DNA of 49,489 nt. It comes from Caldisphaera sp. GTDB taxonomy: Archaea > Thermoproteota > Thermoprotei_A > Sulfolobales > Acidilobaceae. This document shows positions 33,097 through 42,418 of this stretch, piece after piece. The translations under genes and the position numbers were made by a program. How positions within the stretch are numbered: position 1 is the first letter of the stretch; the number at the start of each line of letters is the position of its first letter. The notes beneath the pieces are model-generated. The model worked only from the letters and a program-made list of their open reading frames with translations. It ran no database searches and was not told the origin of the DNA. The stretch is taken from positions 1-49,489 of the forward strand of contig PNIA01000024.1 of assembly GCA_002877855.1 (NCBI GenBank), written 5' to 3'.

Positions 33097-34083
33097 TTAA
33101 ATCACTTTTTTAGGAATTCTAAGAGTATAGTTGGGATTTTCAATACCTATGCTAGATAGAAGTTCACATAGTTTGCATAAATTCCTTCCTAACGTCGTAG
33201 GTTCCCCGCATTTTATGCATCTATTTAGTTTTGTAGAAATCTCTTGGGGACGTATGTAGTCTAAGATTTGATCTAAAGTCTCAATAAATTTTATTAAAAT
33301 CCCGGGATTTTCTTTTTCATATTTATAAAGTTCTCTTCTCACGATCGCTCTTAGCGTAGGGGCTAATTCAATATAAGGACACTCTGTTTGTTGAATATGA
33401 TACTTTCTTATAAATGTAAAAGTAGCTGTTTCCCATTCATATATTTTCCTTAAAGGTTTTATCCTCTTTACTAGCATATTATCATCGGCAACACTTGCAT
33501 TTGGGTGCTGCTTTAGTAAGCTATTTATATCCCCTTTCATTAAGTTTATTATAGCTGTTTGAGCTTCATCGTCTAGATTATGTGCTGTAGCAAGTTTTGT
33601 TGCACCCATTTCTCTTGCATAATAATTCATTATTCTTCTTCTAGATGCACCACAATACGTGCATGGTGTGAAATAGTTCTTGGATTCTCTTGATTTATTA
33701 AATATTTCATCCATGCTATAGCCTATATAATCCTTTATACTGGTAACAATTATATCAACTCCTAACTCCTTAGCTGTGTTAACTAAAAATTTTGCATCTT
33801 CTTCTTTATTATATCCATGAATTCCTTCAATAATATTTAGTCCGATAAGCTTATTTGATTTTGAAAAATATCTGCTTAGCACATCTAACATGACGTATCC
33901 ATCTTTACCTCCGCTTAGAGCCATCATTACTACGTCATTGCTTTTTATCATGTCCCATCTTTTTATCTCATTAACAATTCTATTGCTTATATCTTCAATA
34001 AAACATTCTTTGCACAGCTTTCTATTGGAATGTTGTTGATAAATCTCTGCTGGTCTAACTTTGCAAACATCGCATGTTTTCAT
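33097..34083 (-). CDS. ttuA: tRNA 2-thiouridine synthetase TtuA/NcsA (PP-loop)
   Basis: 328 aa from ATG 34083, with GGTGA 5 nt upstream; GTG 34092 is within that SD. Zinc fingers are at both ends (CDVCKVRPAE with CKEC, and CIKCGEPTTLGRNLCKLC). The PP-loop SGGKDG binds ATP. The catalytic/Fe-S cysteines lie in CTYCG and TECPY, and LATAHNLDDEAQT is conserved in the TtcA/TtuA family. It activates U54 or the wobble U of tRNA and adds sulfur, which stabilises tRNA at high temperature. It leads a two-gene operon with the radical SAM protein. Confidence 0.92.
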   Translation of the reverse strand: MKTCDVCKVRPAEIYQQHSNRKLCKECFIEDISNRIVNEIKRWDMIKSNDVVMMALSGGKDGYVMLDVLSRYFSKSNKLIGLNIIEGIHGYNKEEDAKFLVNTAKELGVDIIVTSIKDYIGYSMDEIFNKSRESKNYFTPCTYCGASRRRIMNYYAREMGATKLATAHNLDDEAQTAIINLMKGDINSLLKQHPNASVADDNMLVKRIKPLRKIYEWETATFTFIRKYHIQQTECPYIELAPTLRAIVRRELYKYEKENPGILIKFIETLDQILDYIRPQEISTKLNRCIKCGEPTTLGRNLCKLCELLSSIGIENPNYTLRIPKKVI

Positions 34084-34219
34084 CAGATTCACCGAATTTG
34101 CTATACGCTATTTTATTTTCATAGATTAATTACAAAGTTAAGGGTATTAACTTTTCTTATATAAATTAACAATTTTAAAAATAATTTTTCATTTTAAAAA
34201 ATTATAAATGTTTAATAAT

Positions 34220-34498
34220 CTATAAAAAATTAATTGCTGACCTCCTCCTGCCATAAAGGATGAGGGTTCCCCCAGAATGGTTCACAGATTTATAGTTTGC
34301 CGCCTTTATCTTCATCACTTCATAGCTAGTATCTAAAAGCCACCCCGCTCCATTAGTTTTAACTGTAGACCACTGCTAGATCTTCAACTCATTACCCCTA
34401 TCCCTCACTACCGAGAACTCTCTATCTCTCAGGGACTCAGGGATATGTATCTGTGCGAGAATACTTAACACATATTTAACATGCCAGTTATTGGCTTC
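34220..34498 (-). pseudogene. tnpB: tnpB C-terminal remnant
   Basis: The minus strand reads EANNWHVKYVLSILAQIH, then LRDREFSVVRDRGNELKI, a TAG stop (34378-34376), then WSTVKTNGAGWLLDTSYEVM, KIKAAN and SGGTLILYGRRRSA. The segments around NELK, VKTNGAGWLLDTSYEVMK and SGGTL-LYGRRRSA are the standard C-terminal sequence of crenarchaeal IS605 TnpB proteins. The N-terminal RuvC parts and zinc finger are missing, there is an internal stop with a probable small frameshift around it, and there is no start codon. It cannot make an active nuclease. Confidence 0.85.
34241..34265. repeat. Imperfect hairpin at the right end of the TnpB element
   Basis: CCTC-c-TCCT, loop GCCATAA, AGGA-t-GAGG: eight base pairs with one internal mismatch. 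Such hairpins are recognised by the IS200/IS605 transposase and also end the TnpB-associated guide RNA. It lies just inside the element's 3' edge, overlapping the end of the tnpB remnant. Confidence 0.65.
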
Positions 34499-34796
34499 CC
34501 CACACCTTATTATTTTTACAATACCTTAACACATTTTAGAATTTAAAAAACTTTATTTAGAATTTAAAACTTTACTCCTCATTCAGAAAGGCAGAGCTTG
34601 CCATTCTTTTTGTCATATTTTATTAATGATTAATTGATTTTCGATTTTAAATTTACTATATTATTGGAATATAATTATATCCCATATGAAAATTCAAATA
34701 ATAATTAAAAAATTTATTTTATATAGATCTAAGTGAATAAAATATATGCTTTAACGGAAGAATAATATATTGAAAGTATAGGAAGGTGCTGTCAAA

Positions 34797-35297
34797 ACGT
34801 CTGATAAAATAGATGCAGCAGTCTTAGTTTTGTTATATGGAAATCCTCCCAAAGTATTGATGGTAAGAAAAAATTGTTTGGTTTCAGGACGTTTTTCATG
34901 TGATTTAGCATTTCCAGGAGGACATATAAAAAAAGATGAAACATATATAGATGCAGCTCTTAGGGAAGCATGGGAAGAAGCTGATGTTTTTCCTAGATTT
35001 GTTGATATTTTAGGGGTAATGGATGTTCATGAAACATCTTCACAGCCTAAATTAAGAGTATTACCTGTAATAGGCATATTAAAGGGTCCCATAGATGCAA
35101 AACCAAAAGACTCTGAAGTAGATCATGTTATATGGGTTTCTTTAGATTCTATTAGGGAACCTAGATTAGTATTTCATCCCATTAGAGGATACGTAAACGG
35201 CTTTATGTTACCAGGTAACATGGTTATATGGGGTTTGTCTTATAGAATAATAATTGATTTAAAGCAAAAAGGGTATATAAAGCTAACAACCTCTTAA
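34797..35297 (+). CDS. Nudix hydrolase (CoA-diphosphatase-like); start looks non-canonical
   Basis: About 166 aa. It has the Nudix box GGHIKKDETYIDAALREAWE, then EADVF, where Asp replaces the usual Gly of EExGU, preceded by FSCDLAFPGGH. The layout resembles CoA/ADP-ribose pyrophosphatases. The first canonical codon, TTG 34830, would delete the first beta strand (DAAVLVLLYG). The open frame continues upstream to a TAG at 34779. A GGTGC SD sits at 34785-34789, and 7 nt later comes ACG (34797), the best-placed site. So initiation at ACG or another near-cognate codon is suspected. The substrate is unknown. Confidence 0.78.
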   Translation, partial: TSDKIDAAVLVLLYGNPPKVLMVRKNCLVSGRFSCDLAFPGGHIKKDETYIDAALREAWEEADVFPRFVDILGVMDVHETSSQPKLRVLPVIGILKGPIDAKPKDSEVDHVIWVSLDSIREPRLVFHPIRGYVNGFMLPGNMVIWGLSYRIIIDLKQKGYIKLTTS

Positions 35298-35347
35298 ACT
35301 GATATAGAAACTATTAATTATTTTATCATCTAAAAATTAATTTAAGG

Positions 35348-37756
35348 CTATGGGAACCTTATCTTTAAATAACTTGAAATTATCTTATATTGAGGTATTA
35401 AAGTTTTCATTAAATAATCTTCCGAAGATATTAGGTGCCTTAAAATATTGTTTCTCAAGTAAATAAACTTGTTTTGTGCATTCCATAGATATTCAAGAGG
35501 TATGTCTAATCCTTTTGAAATTTCTAGAAGTTTTTGTAATATATTAATAGAATTTATGTCTTGGGGATTCAATATCAAATTATCCAATACCTTTTCTATT
35601 TTTTCCCTAATCAAACTGTGAACTAAATCGTCTATGCTTACTTCTGAGTTTTTAGACCATTGTATTATTTGCTCTAATCTATTAAAGTCTATAATTTCTT
35701 GCTCTAAAATTTCTAAAATTGATTTTTCGAGCTCGAATTGTAAAAGCAATTCAAAAACTTTAGGGTAATTTAAGTTAAGGCTTCTTACATATTCCATAAC
35801 AGGAAGATAATTGTTATATAGCATTTCATATTGTCTTGCTAGCTCTATAATCGCAGAGTCCAACACATGATCCATAATAAATTTTTGATCATTTTTTAGC
35901 AGATTGTTCAGATTATAATAATTCGGGTAAAAAGTTTTTTGTAATATGTCTATGATATCAGGTAATGATCCATTATTAAAAAATTCTGTTACAGAGCTCT
36001 CAAATTCAATATATGACTTTTGATCTACTAATATCTTTGCACCAGCATGTAAGTTATACCAACCATAATATATTGATGCAAACATAATCGGTGTGCTCCT
36101 CCAAGTAATTTTAGAAATTAAAGTCGCTATTCCTGTAACGGCTTTAGCCCTTCCTAATTCTAGCTTCTTATATGGACCCAAAATAATTTTATAAGAATAA
36201 TAATCATTTTCTTTTGATATTGTTTCAAAAAGTAATCTCATTGCATAGCTTGCACCTACTTTTTCTGCTGTCATCAAAGCAGGAATAGCTTCTTTTTCAT
36301 ATATTTCTTTGCCATTGCCGTATCTAGGATTATTTGATTTTGCATCTTTCAATATGTTTAAAAATTGCTCTTCAACTCTAGTATTGGCTAATTCTTCAAT
36401 TAATTGTATAACTCTTTTTGCAAATCTAAGGGATTGAATAGGCTCAGGCCTATAAATATCTTCAAAAAACCAAGCATCGCTCGATTGCATTAAAATAGAA
36501 TTTTTAGCTATTTCCATTAATTTAAGAAGATCAACTATTTTGTTTTCTTCTCCTTTGATCGCAAAATTTTCAACAAAGCTTGAAACGTTTTCGGCCTTAT
36601 AATCATAAAAAACATCGACATAATTTAATATAGCTTTGTTTATATCATTAGATACTTTAGGACCTATGTTTTGTATAGTTATTTCTGCCATATCTCTTAA
36701 CCAGTCTATTGATTTTCTTAGAGGGGTTCTCCATTCTTGGGTCCAGCCCGGTCTAATATCTGATGCGCATCCACAATTGGATCTCCACCTTTCAATACCA
36801 TGAGGACAGCTCCAAGAAGTATTTTCATTTATTGTTATATCATTAGATGCTCCGTAGGTTGAATAAAAATAACTATAATTTGTTATATTAATTCCATAAG
36901 AATCTATAATAGATAAGGCTTTTGCTAGCTCTTCTTCCCCTTTTGGTTTATGATGTCCGTAGGTTTCTCCGTCAGTAGCGATGCTAACTAATTGGGGCTT
37001 TTCAGAGTTATCAAAAGACTCAATTAGTTTCCTAGCAAAGAGTTCACCACTTTTAAGAAGATCACCAAAAGCAACTAAACCTGATAACCATTTGTTATAA
37101 AACACAACACCGATATAATTCCCAGATGGTAGTAAAGCCCTATATACTTTTTTAGTATCTAATGTTTTTTCATTAATTTCTTCAAACTTATCATTAATTT
37201 TTATTGATTTTGCTTGATGAGGACTTAATATGACAAATTTAATTCCATAATCATAAAGAATTTCTAATGTTAAATTATCTACAGCTGCTTCAGGGAGCCA
37301 AAATCCTTCAGGATATCTATCAAAAGTTTTTTCAAAAAATTTTATACCCCAATAGATATCCCTTTCTCTATCCTCTTTTGATGAGAGTGGCATTATTATG
37401 TGGGCATATGGCTGTGCTATGGCATTTCCATGACCTGATAACTTAGATGAAGATTCTTTATCGGCTTCAATTATTAAATTATATAGTTTACTATATTTTT
37501 CTTTTAAATATGATAATAGTATCGGACCAAACGAAAAAGTTACTTTTTTGTAATTATTTACTACATCTTCAATTATTTCTCCATCTTTCAATCTTGCATA
37601 GGCATTTGGTAAATAAGATTCCTTGGTTATTCTATCATTCCAATCATGATAAGGTCTAGAACTTATATCTAAATCTATTTCTAAAATCCATGGATTGAAT
37701 CGTGGTGGTTGATAAAAATGACCGAATATTGCTATATATTTTTCATCGCTGACCAA
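35348..37756 (-). CDS. Large GH57 glycoside hydrolase (DUF3536-type)
   Basis: 802 aa from TTG 37756 (AGGGAAAAAA upstream). The N-terminal GH57 barrel has FGHFYQPPRFNPW (region 1), LSGHGNAIAQPYAH, GFWLPEAAVD with the presumed nucleophile Glu, and SIATDGETYGHH with the acid Asp. A long helical C-terminal half (DUF3536-like) follows; its SCPHGIERWRSNCGC segment contains Cys and His residues. There is no signal peptide, so it should be cytoplasmic and act on glycogen or a related alpha-glucan. It is transcribed alone. The exact activity of this subgroup is not established. Confidence 0.87.
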   Translation of the reverse strand: MVSDEKYIAIFGHFYQPPRFNPWILEIDLDISSRPYHDWNDRITKESYLPNAYARLKDGEIIEDVVNNYKKVTFSFGPILLSYLKEKYSKLYNLIIEADKESSSKLSGHGNAIAQPYAHIIMPLSSKEDRERDIYWGIKFFEKTFDRYPEGFWLPEAAVDNLTLEILYDYGIKFVILSPHQAKSIKINDKFEEINEKTLDTKKVYRALLPSGNYIGVVFYNKWLSGLVAFGDLLKSGELFARKLIESFDNSEKPQLVSIATDGETYGHHKPKGEEELAKALSIIDSYGINITNYSYFYSTYGASNDITINENTSWSCPHGIERWRSNCGCASDIRPGWTQEWRTPLRKSIDWLRDMAEITIQNIGPKVSNDINKAILNYVDVFYDYKAENVSSFVENFAIKGEENKIVDLLKLMEIAKNSILMQSSDAWFFEDIYRPEPIQSLRFAKRVIQLIEELANTRVEEQFLNILKDAKSNNPRYGNGKEIYEKEAIPALMTAEKVGASYAMRLLFETISKENDYYSYKIILGPYKKLELGRAKAVTGIATLISKITWRSTPIMFASIYYGWYNLHAGAKILVDQKSYIEFESSVTEFFNNGSLPDIIDILQKTFYPNYYNLNNLLKNDQKFIMDHVLDSAIIELARQYEMLYNNYLPVMEYVRSLNLNYPKVFELLLQFELEKSILEILEQEIIDFNRLEQIIQWSKNSEVSIDDLVHSLIREKIEKVLDNLILNPQDINSINILQKLLEISKGLDIPLEYLWNAQNKFIYLRNNILRHLISSEDYLMKTLIPQYKIISSYLKIRFP

Positions 37757-37903
37757 TTTTTTCCCTAGTAAATATATTTTTATAGTGGTTAAAAGCTACA
37801 CAGCTATAAATAAATTGAGTTCTGAAGAAAAATGTATCTATTAATATTTTTAAATTTAATATGCCTCATTTGTAAAGGTAATAGAGCATTGGAGGTAATT
37901 GAA

Positions 37904-38497
37904 TTGAAAAAAATATCAAGGTTTGATATATTCATGATAGTACTACCCTGGATTCTTTGGTATTTGACTTTTGATGTTTTAAGTTCTCATTTTATTTATG
38001 CTATGGCAACTTCAACAAGTATTCTTGGAATAATATCGTTAACTAAAAAAGAGGTTAGAGAAAAATACAAGAGTTGTAATGTATTATGTTTACTTTCTTC
38101 GTTAGGTATATCAATAATACTTTATTTGGTATTTTATGGCGGGAATATAGTGTCTATAAAACTTGGTTTAGAAGGAGAGGTTTTAGATGTGTACGGATTG
38201 GTTCCAAAAGGTTTACTGAGCATTTTTCTACTTGCGTTAATTGGTGTTATGGAGGAAGCATATTGGAGAGGATTATTGCAACAAGTAATAATAGAGAAGG
38301 ATTTAAAAATTAACTGGCTCTTTTCTGCCGTATTTTATGGGATTGTTCATTCTGTGTCGTTAAATCTAATTTTAGTAATTGCCGCATTTATAGTAGGTCT
38401 CTTTTTATCGTTTACCGCAAAAAAATTAGGTTTGATAAGTTCCTCTATAGTTCATGTGACTTGGATTTATCTTATGTTTTTAAAAATGTTATTATAA
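37904..38497 (+). CDS. CPBP-family intramembrane metalloprotease (CAAX/Abi type)
   Basis: 197 aa from TTG 37904, which has GGAGGT 7 nt upstream; the longer frame from ATG 37832 lacks an SD. There are about six membrane helices. Motif 1 is MEEAYWRGLL (EExxxR), motif 2 is FYGIVHS (FxxxH) and a third His lies in SSIVHVTW. These form the glutamic/metal catalytic site of CPBP proteases, which cleave prenylated or other membrane proteins. It ends 1 nt before the convergent gcvPB gene. The substrate is unknown. Confidence 0.82.
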   Translation: MKKISRFDIFMIVLPWILWYLTFDVLSSHFIYAMATSTSILGIISLTKKEVREKYKSCNVLCLLSSLGISIILYLVFYGGNIVSIKLGLEGEVLDVYGLVPKGLLSIFLLALIGVMEEAYWRGLLQQVIIEKDLKINWLFSAVFYGIVHSVSLNLILVIAAFIVGLFLSFTAKKLGLISSSIVHVTWIYLMFLKMLL

Positions 38498-38498
38498 A

Positions 38499-40055
38499 TT
38501 AGCGCAAAGGACCTCTCAATCCTTTAGATCTCAAGTAGTTAACCCTATATGTAGGCGTTATAGTTTTTGGGTGATTAGCTTTAACCATATCTATTCTTCC
38601 AACTGCTGTATTTAAAGGCCATTTCTTAGGCTCGTTTGGATCATTTCTTGCTATATTTTCAATTTCTTTTAATCTTTTTGCAAAGTTTTCTATATTTTCT
38701 TTCGTCTCGCTCTCTGTGAACTCTGTCATTAATGCTTCTTTAACAATTAATGGGAAATAAATTGTTGGAGCATAGAATCCTGAATCTAATAAACCCTTAC
38801 TTACGTCTTCAGCTGTAACTCCAGTTTCTTCGTGTAATGGCTCAGCACTTAATACTACTTCATGTTTTCTGTATCTATTGCTGCCATAAGGTATTGAATA
38901 TCCTTTAGAGTCTTTCATCAGTTTTATGAAATAATTCGTATTTATAACTGCCATTTCACCTGCTTCTCTTAAACCTTGAGGTCCTAAGCTTAGTATATAT
39001 GTATATGCCCACAATAACTGTTGAACATTACCAAAGAAAGACTTCATCAAACCTGGGCTATATTTGCCGGGCCACCTTATTTTATACATTTTATCATTTT
39101 CATCATAATAAACTACAGGTCCTGGTAACAAATCTTGAAGCATTATATTTTCTTTAACTAAACGATTCTTTATGCAAACAGGACCTGACCCTGGACCGCC
39201 ACCTCCGTGAGGAGCTGAAAAGGTTTTATGTAAGTTTAAATGGGCTATATCAAATCCCATGTCTCCTGGTCTTGCTTTTCCTAATATTCCATTCAAATTT
39301 GCGCCATCATAATATAATAATCCGTCTTTTTCATGAACAGCTTTAGCAACATCAATTATTTTTTCTTCAAACAAACCTAACGTGCTTGGGTTTGTTATCA
39401 TTAAGCCAGCAGTGTTATATGATAATGATGATAAGAAAGCTTCAAAGTCCATGTTTCCTGAATTATCTGTAGGTATTTCTATAGTCTTAAAACCAGCCAT
39501 TGCTGCACTTGCGGGATTTGTTCCATGGGCTGAGTCTGGAACAATTATTTCATCCTTGTTTAAATTGTTTCTTAGCTCATGATATTTTCTTATGATTAAT
39601 ACTCCGCTCAATTCTCCTTGGGCCCCTGCTGCCGGATGTAATGTACAAATATCCATTCCAGTTATCAATGCTAGCCAGTTTTGTAGTTCGAATAACGCTT
39701 TTAATAATCCTTGAATTGTTGAATCTGGCTGTAATGGATGTATTAATTGAAGTCTTTTATCCGTAGATAATTTTAATGATATTTTAGGATTATATTTCAT
39801 TGTACAACTTCCAAGAGGCACTGGACCTGAGTCTACTCCATATGTCATCTCTGAAAGCCTTGTATAATGCCTTACAACTTCCACTTCACTTAATTCTGGT
39901 AAATTGGGATCATTTTCTCTTTTTATTTCTTTAGGTATTGATATTTCTCCTAATATTTTTTTAAATTCATCATTTATTTCTTTAAATCTTATCCCTTCTC
40001 TCCCACTTCCCAATTCATATATGAGAGGCTCCTCCCATTTAGCCTGTTTAAACAT
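38499..40055 (-). CDS. gcvPB: Glycine dehydrogenase (decarboxylating), subunit 2
   Basis: 518 aa. The PLP lysine is in AHLNLHKTFSAPHGGGGPG, the glycine-rich signature of P-protein. PLGSCTMKYNPK, LHPAAGAQGEL and SAHGTNPASAAM are all conserved. With GcvPA it forms the P-protein of the glycine cleavage system, releasing CO2 from glycine and loading the aminomethyl group on GcvH. ATG 40055 starts 2 nt after the gcvPA stop, and its SD (GGTGA) lies in the last codons of gcvPA. GcvT and GcvH are not in the window. Confidence 0.95.
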   Translation of the reverse strand: MFKQAKWEEPLIYELGSGREGIRFKEINDEFKKILGEISIPKEIKRENDPNLPELSEVEVVRHYTRLSEMTYGVDSGPVPLGSCTMKYNPKISLKLSTDKRLQLIHPLQPDSTIQGLLKALFELQNWLALITGMDICTLHPAAGAQGELSGVLIIRKYHELRNNLNKDEIIVPDSAHGTNPASAAMAGFKTIEIPTDNSGNMDFEAFLSSLSYNTAGLMITNPSTLGLFEEKIIDVAKAVHEKDGLLYYDGANLNGILGKARPGDMGFDIAHLNLHKTFSAPHGGGGPGSGPVCIKNRLVKENIMLQDLLPGPVVYYDENDKMYKIRWPGKYSPGLMKSFFGNVQQLLWAYTYILSLGPQGLREAGEMAVINTNYFIKLMKDSKGYSIPYGSNRYRKHEVVLSAEPLHEETGVTAEDVSKGLLDSGFYAPTIYFPLIVKEALMTEFTESETKENIENFAKRLKEIENIARNDPNEPKKWPLNTAVGRIDMVKANHPKTITPTYRVNYLRSKGLRGPLR

Positions 40056-40057
40056 AG

Positions 40058-41455
40058 TTACTCACCTTTAATTTTCTTTAATTTATCTAAAAGAAGATCT
40101 ATATCAGATTTAGAATGAACTTCAGTAAAGCTTAACAAACCCCAAGAATCCTTAGCCCAAGTTACGTATTTGCTTAATGGAATGCCAAATAATAATCCCT
40201 CTTTTATCATTACATTTCTTAAATCTTCGAAGTTGGTTTTAACATCAATAATGAAATCCCCAAAAAATTCTCCCTTAAACAAAGGAGACTTAAAACCTAG
40301 ATAACTTAGTTGCTTAGAAGCATAATGGCTTCTATACCATGTTGCTTCAGCAACATCTTTAAGGCCTTTCTTTCCTAATAATGAAACATAAAAAGCTGCT
40401 ATCATTGCACTAAGTCCAGAATTAGTTGTTATATTGCTAGTAGCTTTAGATCTTCTTATATGCTGCTCTCTTGTCTGCATTATCATTGCAAAAGCTCTAG
40501 ATGAGCCATCTATTGTTGTAGTCATACCTATAAGTCTTCCCGGCATTTGCTTCACAAATTCTGCGTTCCATTTTGTTGCAAATATACCAAGATATGGACC
40601 ACCAAAATTTAGACCTAATCCCAATGGTTGTCCTTCTCCTATAGAAATGTCTGCATCCAGTTCTCCGGGAGTTTTATATATCATAAGACTTGTTGGATTT
40701 ACTCCCATTATAAATAAAGCTTTTTTACTATGGGCTATTTCACCAATAGACTTTGCGTTAACATCAACAACACCAGTGTATTGATAGGGGTATTCTAGGT
40801 ATATTGCAGAAATATCATCAGAAGATTTACTTTTTAAATCCTCAATATCGGCATAGCCTGTTTCAGGATCTACCTTATATGTAACCAACGATATTTCATG
40901 AGGTGATGTATAGCTTTTTGCTACTGATAAATGAAAAGGATTTATTGTTTCTGGAATCAATATTTTCTTTTTATTGTTTATTCTATAAGACATTAGAAAT
41001 GCTTCTCCTAAAGAGCTCGCCATATCATACATACTTGCATTAACTACATCCATTTCTAATATATCTGCCATAAGACTTTGATATTCAAAGAGTATTTGTA
41101 ACAATCCTTGACTAATCTCTGGTTGATATGGAGTATAAGCGGTTAGTAACTCTCCTCTTTCAGCTAAATATTGCACTGCAGCTGGAATATAATGAGGCCA
41201 TGCGCCTCCTCCAATAAAGAGCTTAGATTCTTTAAATATCAAGTTATTGTTTAAAATATCATCAATTATTTTTTCTACTTCTATCTCATCTAGGGGTCTC
41301 TTTTTACCTATACCTAAGTTATCCCATATTTTTTCGTTTATTAGGATTTCTTTTGGTATATCATTATATAGCTCCAAAACGTCCTTAACTCCAATATAAT
41401 CAAGCATTGATTTTTTAATTTCATTTGAACTATTAGGGATCCATTTATGTTCCAT
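40058..41455 (-). CDS. gcvPA: Glycine dehydrogenase (decarboxylating), subunit 1
   Basis: 465 aa from ATG 41455 (GGGATTAGAA upstream). It has WPHYIPAAVQYLAERGEL and TAYTPYQPEISQGLLQILFE, the N-terminal signature of GcvPA, then DMASSLGEAFLMS, GEGQPLGLGLNFGGPYLGIF, and REQHIRRSKATSNI with TNSGL. The subunit is homologous to the N-terminal half of one-chain GcvP and lacks the PLP lysine. It forms an operon with gcvPB. The upstream gap contains GTTAAC twice (41640-41657). Confidence 0.95.
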   Translation of the reverse strand: MEHKWIPNSSNEIKKSMLDYIGVKDVLELYNDIPKEILINEKIWDNLGIGKKRPLDEIEVEKIIDDILNNNLIFKESKLFIGGGAWPHYIPAAVQYLAERGELLTAYTPYQPEISQGLLQILFEYQSLMADILEMDVVNASMYDMASSLGEAFLMSYRINNKKKILIPETINPFHLSVAKSYTSPHEISLVTYKVDPETGYADIEDLKSKSSDDISAIYLEYPYQYTGVVDVNAKSIGEIAHSKKALFIMGVNPTSLMIYKTPGELDADISIGEGQPLGLGLNFGGPYLGIFATKWNAEFVKQMPGRLIGMTTTIDGSSRAFAMIMQTREQHIRRSKATSNITTNSGLSAMIAAFYVSLLGKKGLKDVAEATWYRSHYASKQLSYLGFKSPLFKGEFFGDFIIDVKTNFEDLRNVMIKEGLLFGIPLSKYVTWAKDSWGLLSFTEVHSKSDIDLLLDKLKKIKGE

Positions 41456-41684
41456 TTCTAATCCCTTTTTTAAATGTTATTAATGATTATAAATATTTTA
41501 ATTTGCTATTTGTTAATAAATTTAAATTATGCTTAAGATAAAAATATAATACCACATTAAAATATGGCTTTTATTTCTTATTAATTCTAAAGATTATACT
41601 ATCATTCTCTATGACCCAAGTTTTAACAAAAAATTAATTGTTAACCGGGGAGTTAACATTTACTGTTTATTCATGTAATAAAAA

Positions 41685-42329
41685 TTAGTTGGGCTGTATT
41701 CCTAGCCCTCTGTCACCTGCATCTCCTAATCCTGGAACTATGAAGAAATTATCATTTAGTTTTTCATCAACTGCTAAAGTATATATAATTAAATTATTGT
41801 AGGTCGATGAGAGATACTTAATACCTTCTACAGATGCTATAACAGATGCTATAATAATTTTTTTAATATCTCTATTATATAATTCTTTTATTATCTTTTC
41901 CATAGTTTTTCCTGTTGCTAACATAGGATCAATTAAATACGCTACGCCATCATATTTTTCAGGCAATCTTTTATAATATATGTCTATAATTATTGATCCA
42001 TAACTCTCGTTTCTTCTTGCAGCTACGAGACCTACCGGAGCTTCGGGAAATATATCCATAAATCCTTCTATTAAGGGCAAAGCAGCTCCTAGAATACCAA
42101 TAAGGATAGGTTGATTTATTAAATCAAATTCAATGGCCTCCTCGTTTAATGGTGTTACGATTTTTGTTTCCTTCCATAAGAGCTCCTTAGAGCTTTCTAT
42201 AGCTAATATTTTACCTGCATCTATCATTGCCTTTCTAAATTCAAATAAGCCAGTTTCCTTGTTTCTTAATTTTTTTAATATATATCTTGCTATGGGTAGA
42301 TTTTCTCCCAAGACCTTAATTTCAACCAA
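41685..42329 (-). CDS. upp: Uracil phosphoribosyltransferase
   Basis: 214 aa from TTG 42329 (GGTGT 6 nt upstream). The PRPP-binding loop is YLIDPMLATGKTMEKII, and the uracil-binding end is VPGLGDAGDRGLG. It makes UMP from uracil and PRPP in pyrimidine salvage; archaeal enzymes are regulated by GTP and CTP. It is a single gene, divergent from the A-ATPase subunit genes, with 89 nt between the two starts. Confidence 0.94.
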   Translation of the reverse strand: MVEIKVLGENLPIARYILKKLRNKETGLFEFRKAMIDAGKILAIESSKELLWKETKIVTPLNEEAIEFDLINQPILIGILGAALPLIEGFMDIFPEAPVGLVAARRNESYGSIIIDIYYKRLPEKYDGVAYLIDPMLATGKTMEKIIKELYNRDIKKIIIASVIASVEGIKYLSSTYNNLIIYTLAVDEKLNDNFFIVPGLGDAGDRGLGIQPN

Positions 42330-42418
42330 TCGAACACACCTATATTTTGTCCCCTATCAGATTTTTTAACCTCTACTATACTCTATTACTTGATTAAGAT
42401 GTTATAAAGGTGCCTCAT

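Larger units (their letters stand above)
34220..34600 (-). mobile_element. Internally deleted IS605-family (TnpB) element
   Basis: The left end (minus strand, from 34600: CAAGCTCTGCC, then TAAAGTTTT and TTGTAAAAATAATAA) aligns with a second copy starting at 49109. It is followed directly by the C-terminal part of a tnpB gene, so the middle of the element is deleted. At the right end a hairpin has CCTC/GAGG and TCCT/AGGA arms (34241-34265) with a 7-nt loop, as in IS200/IS605 ends and the 3' part of the TnpB guide RNA. Base composition is higher in GC than the surroundings. Confidence 0.75.

Noticed and set aside
32047..34083. Radical SAM plus TtuA as a new two-component system
   Set aside because: Interesting, but pairing of tRNA-thiolation genes with radical SAM genes is not surprising and nothing in the sequence shows a new function.
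34586..34605. GGCA-GAGCT-TGCC hairpin followed by CTTTTTG as a terminator
   Set aside because: It coincides with the left end of the TnpB element and is better explained as a transposon-end structure.
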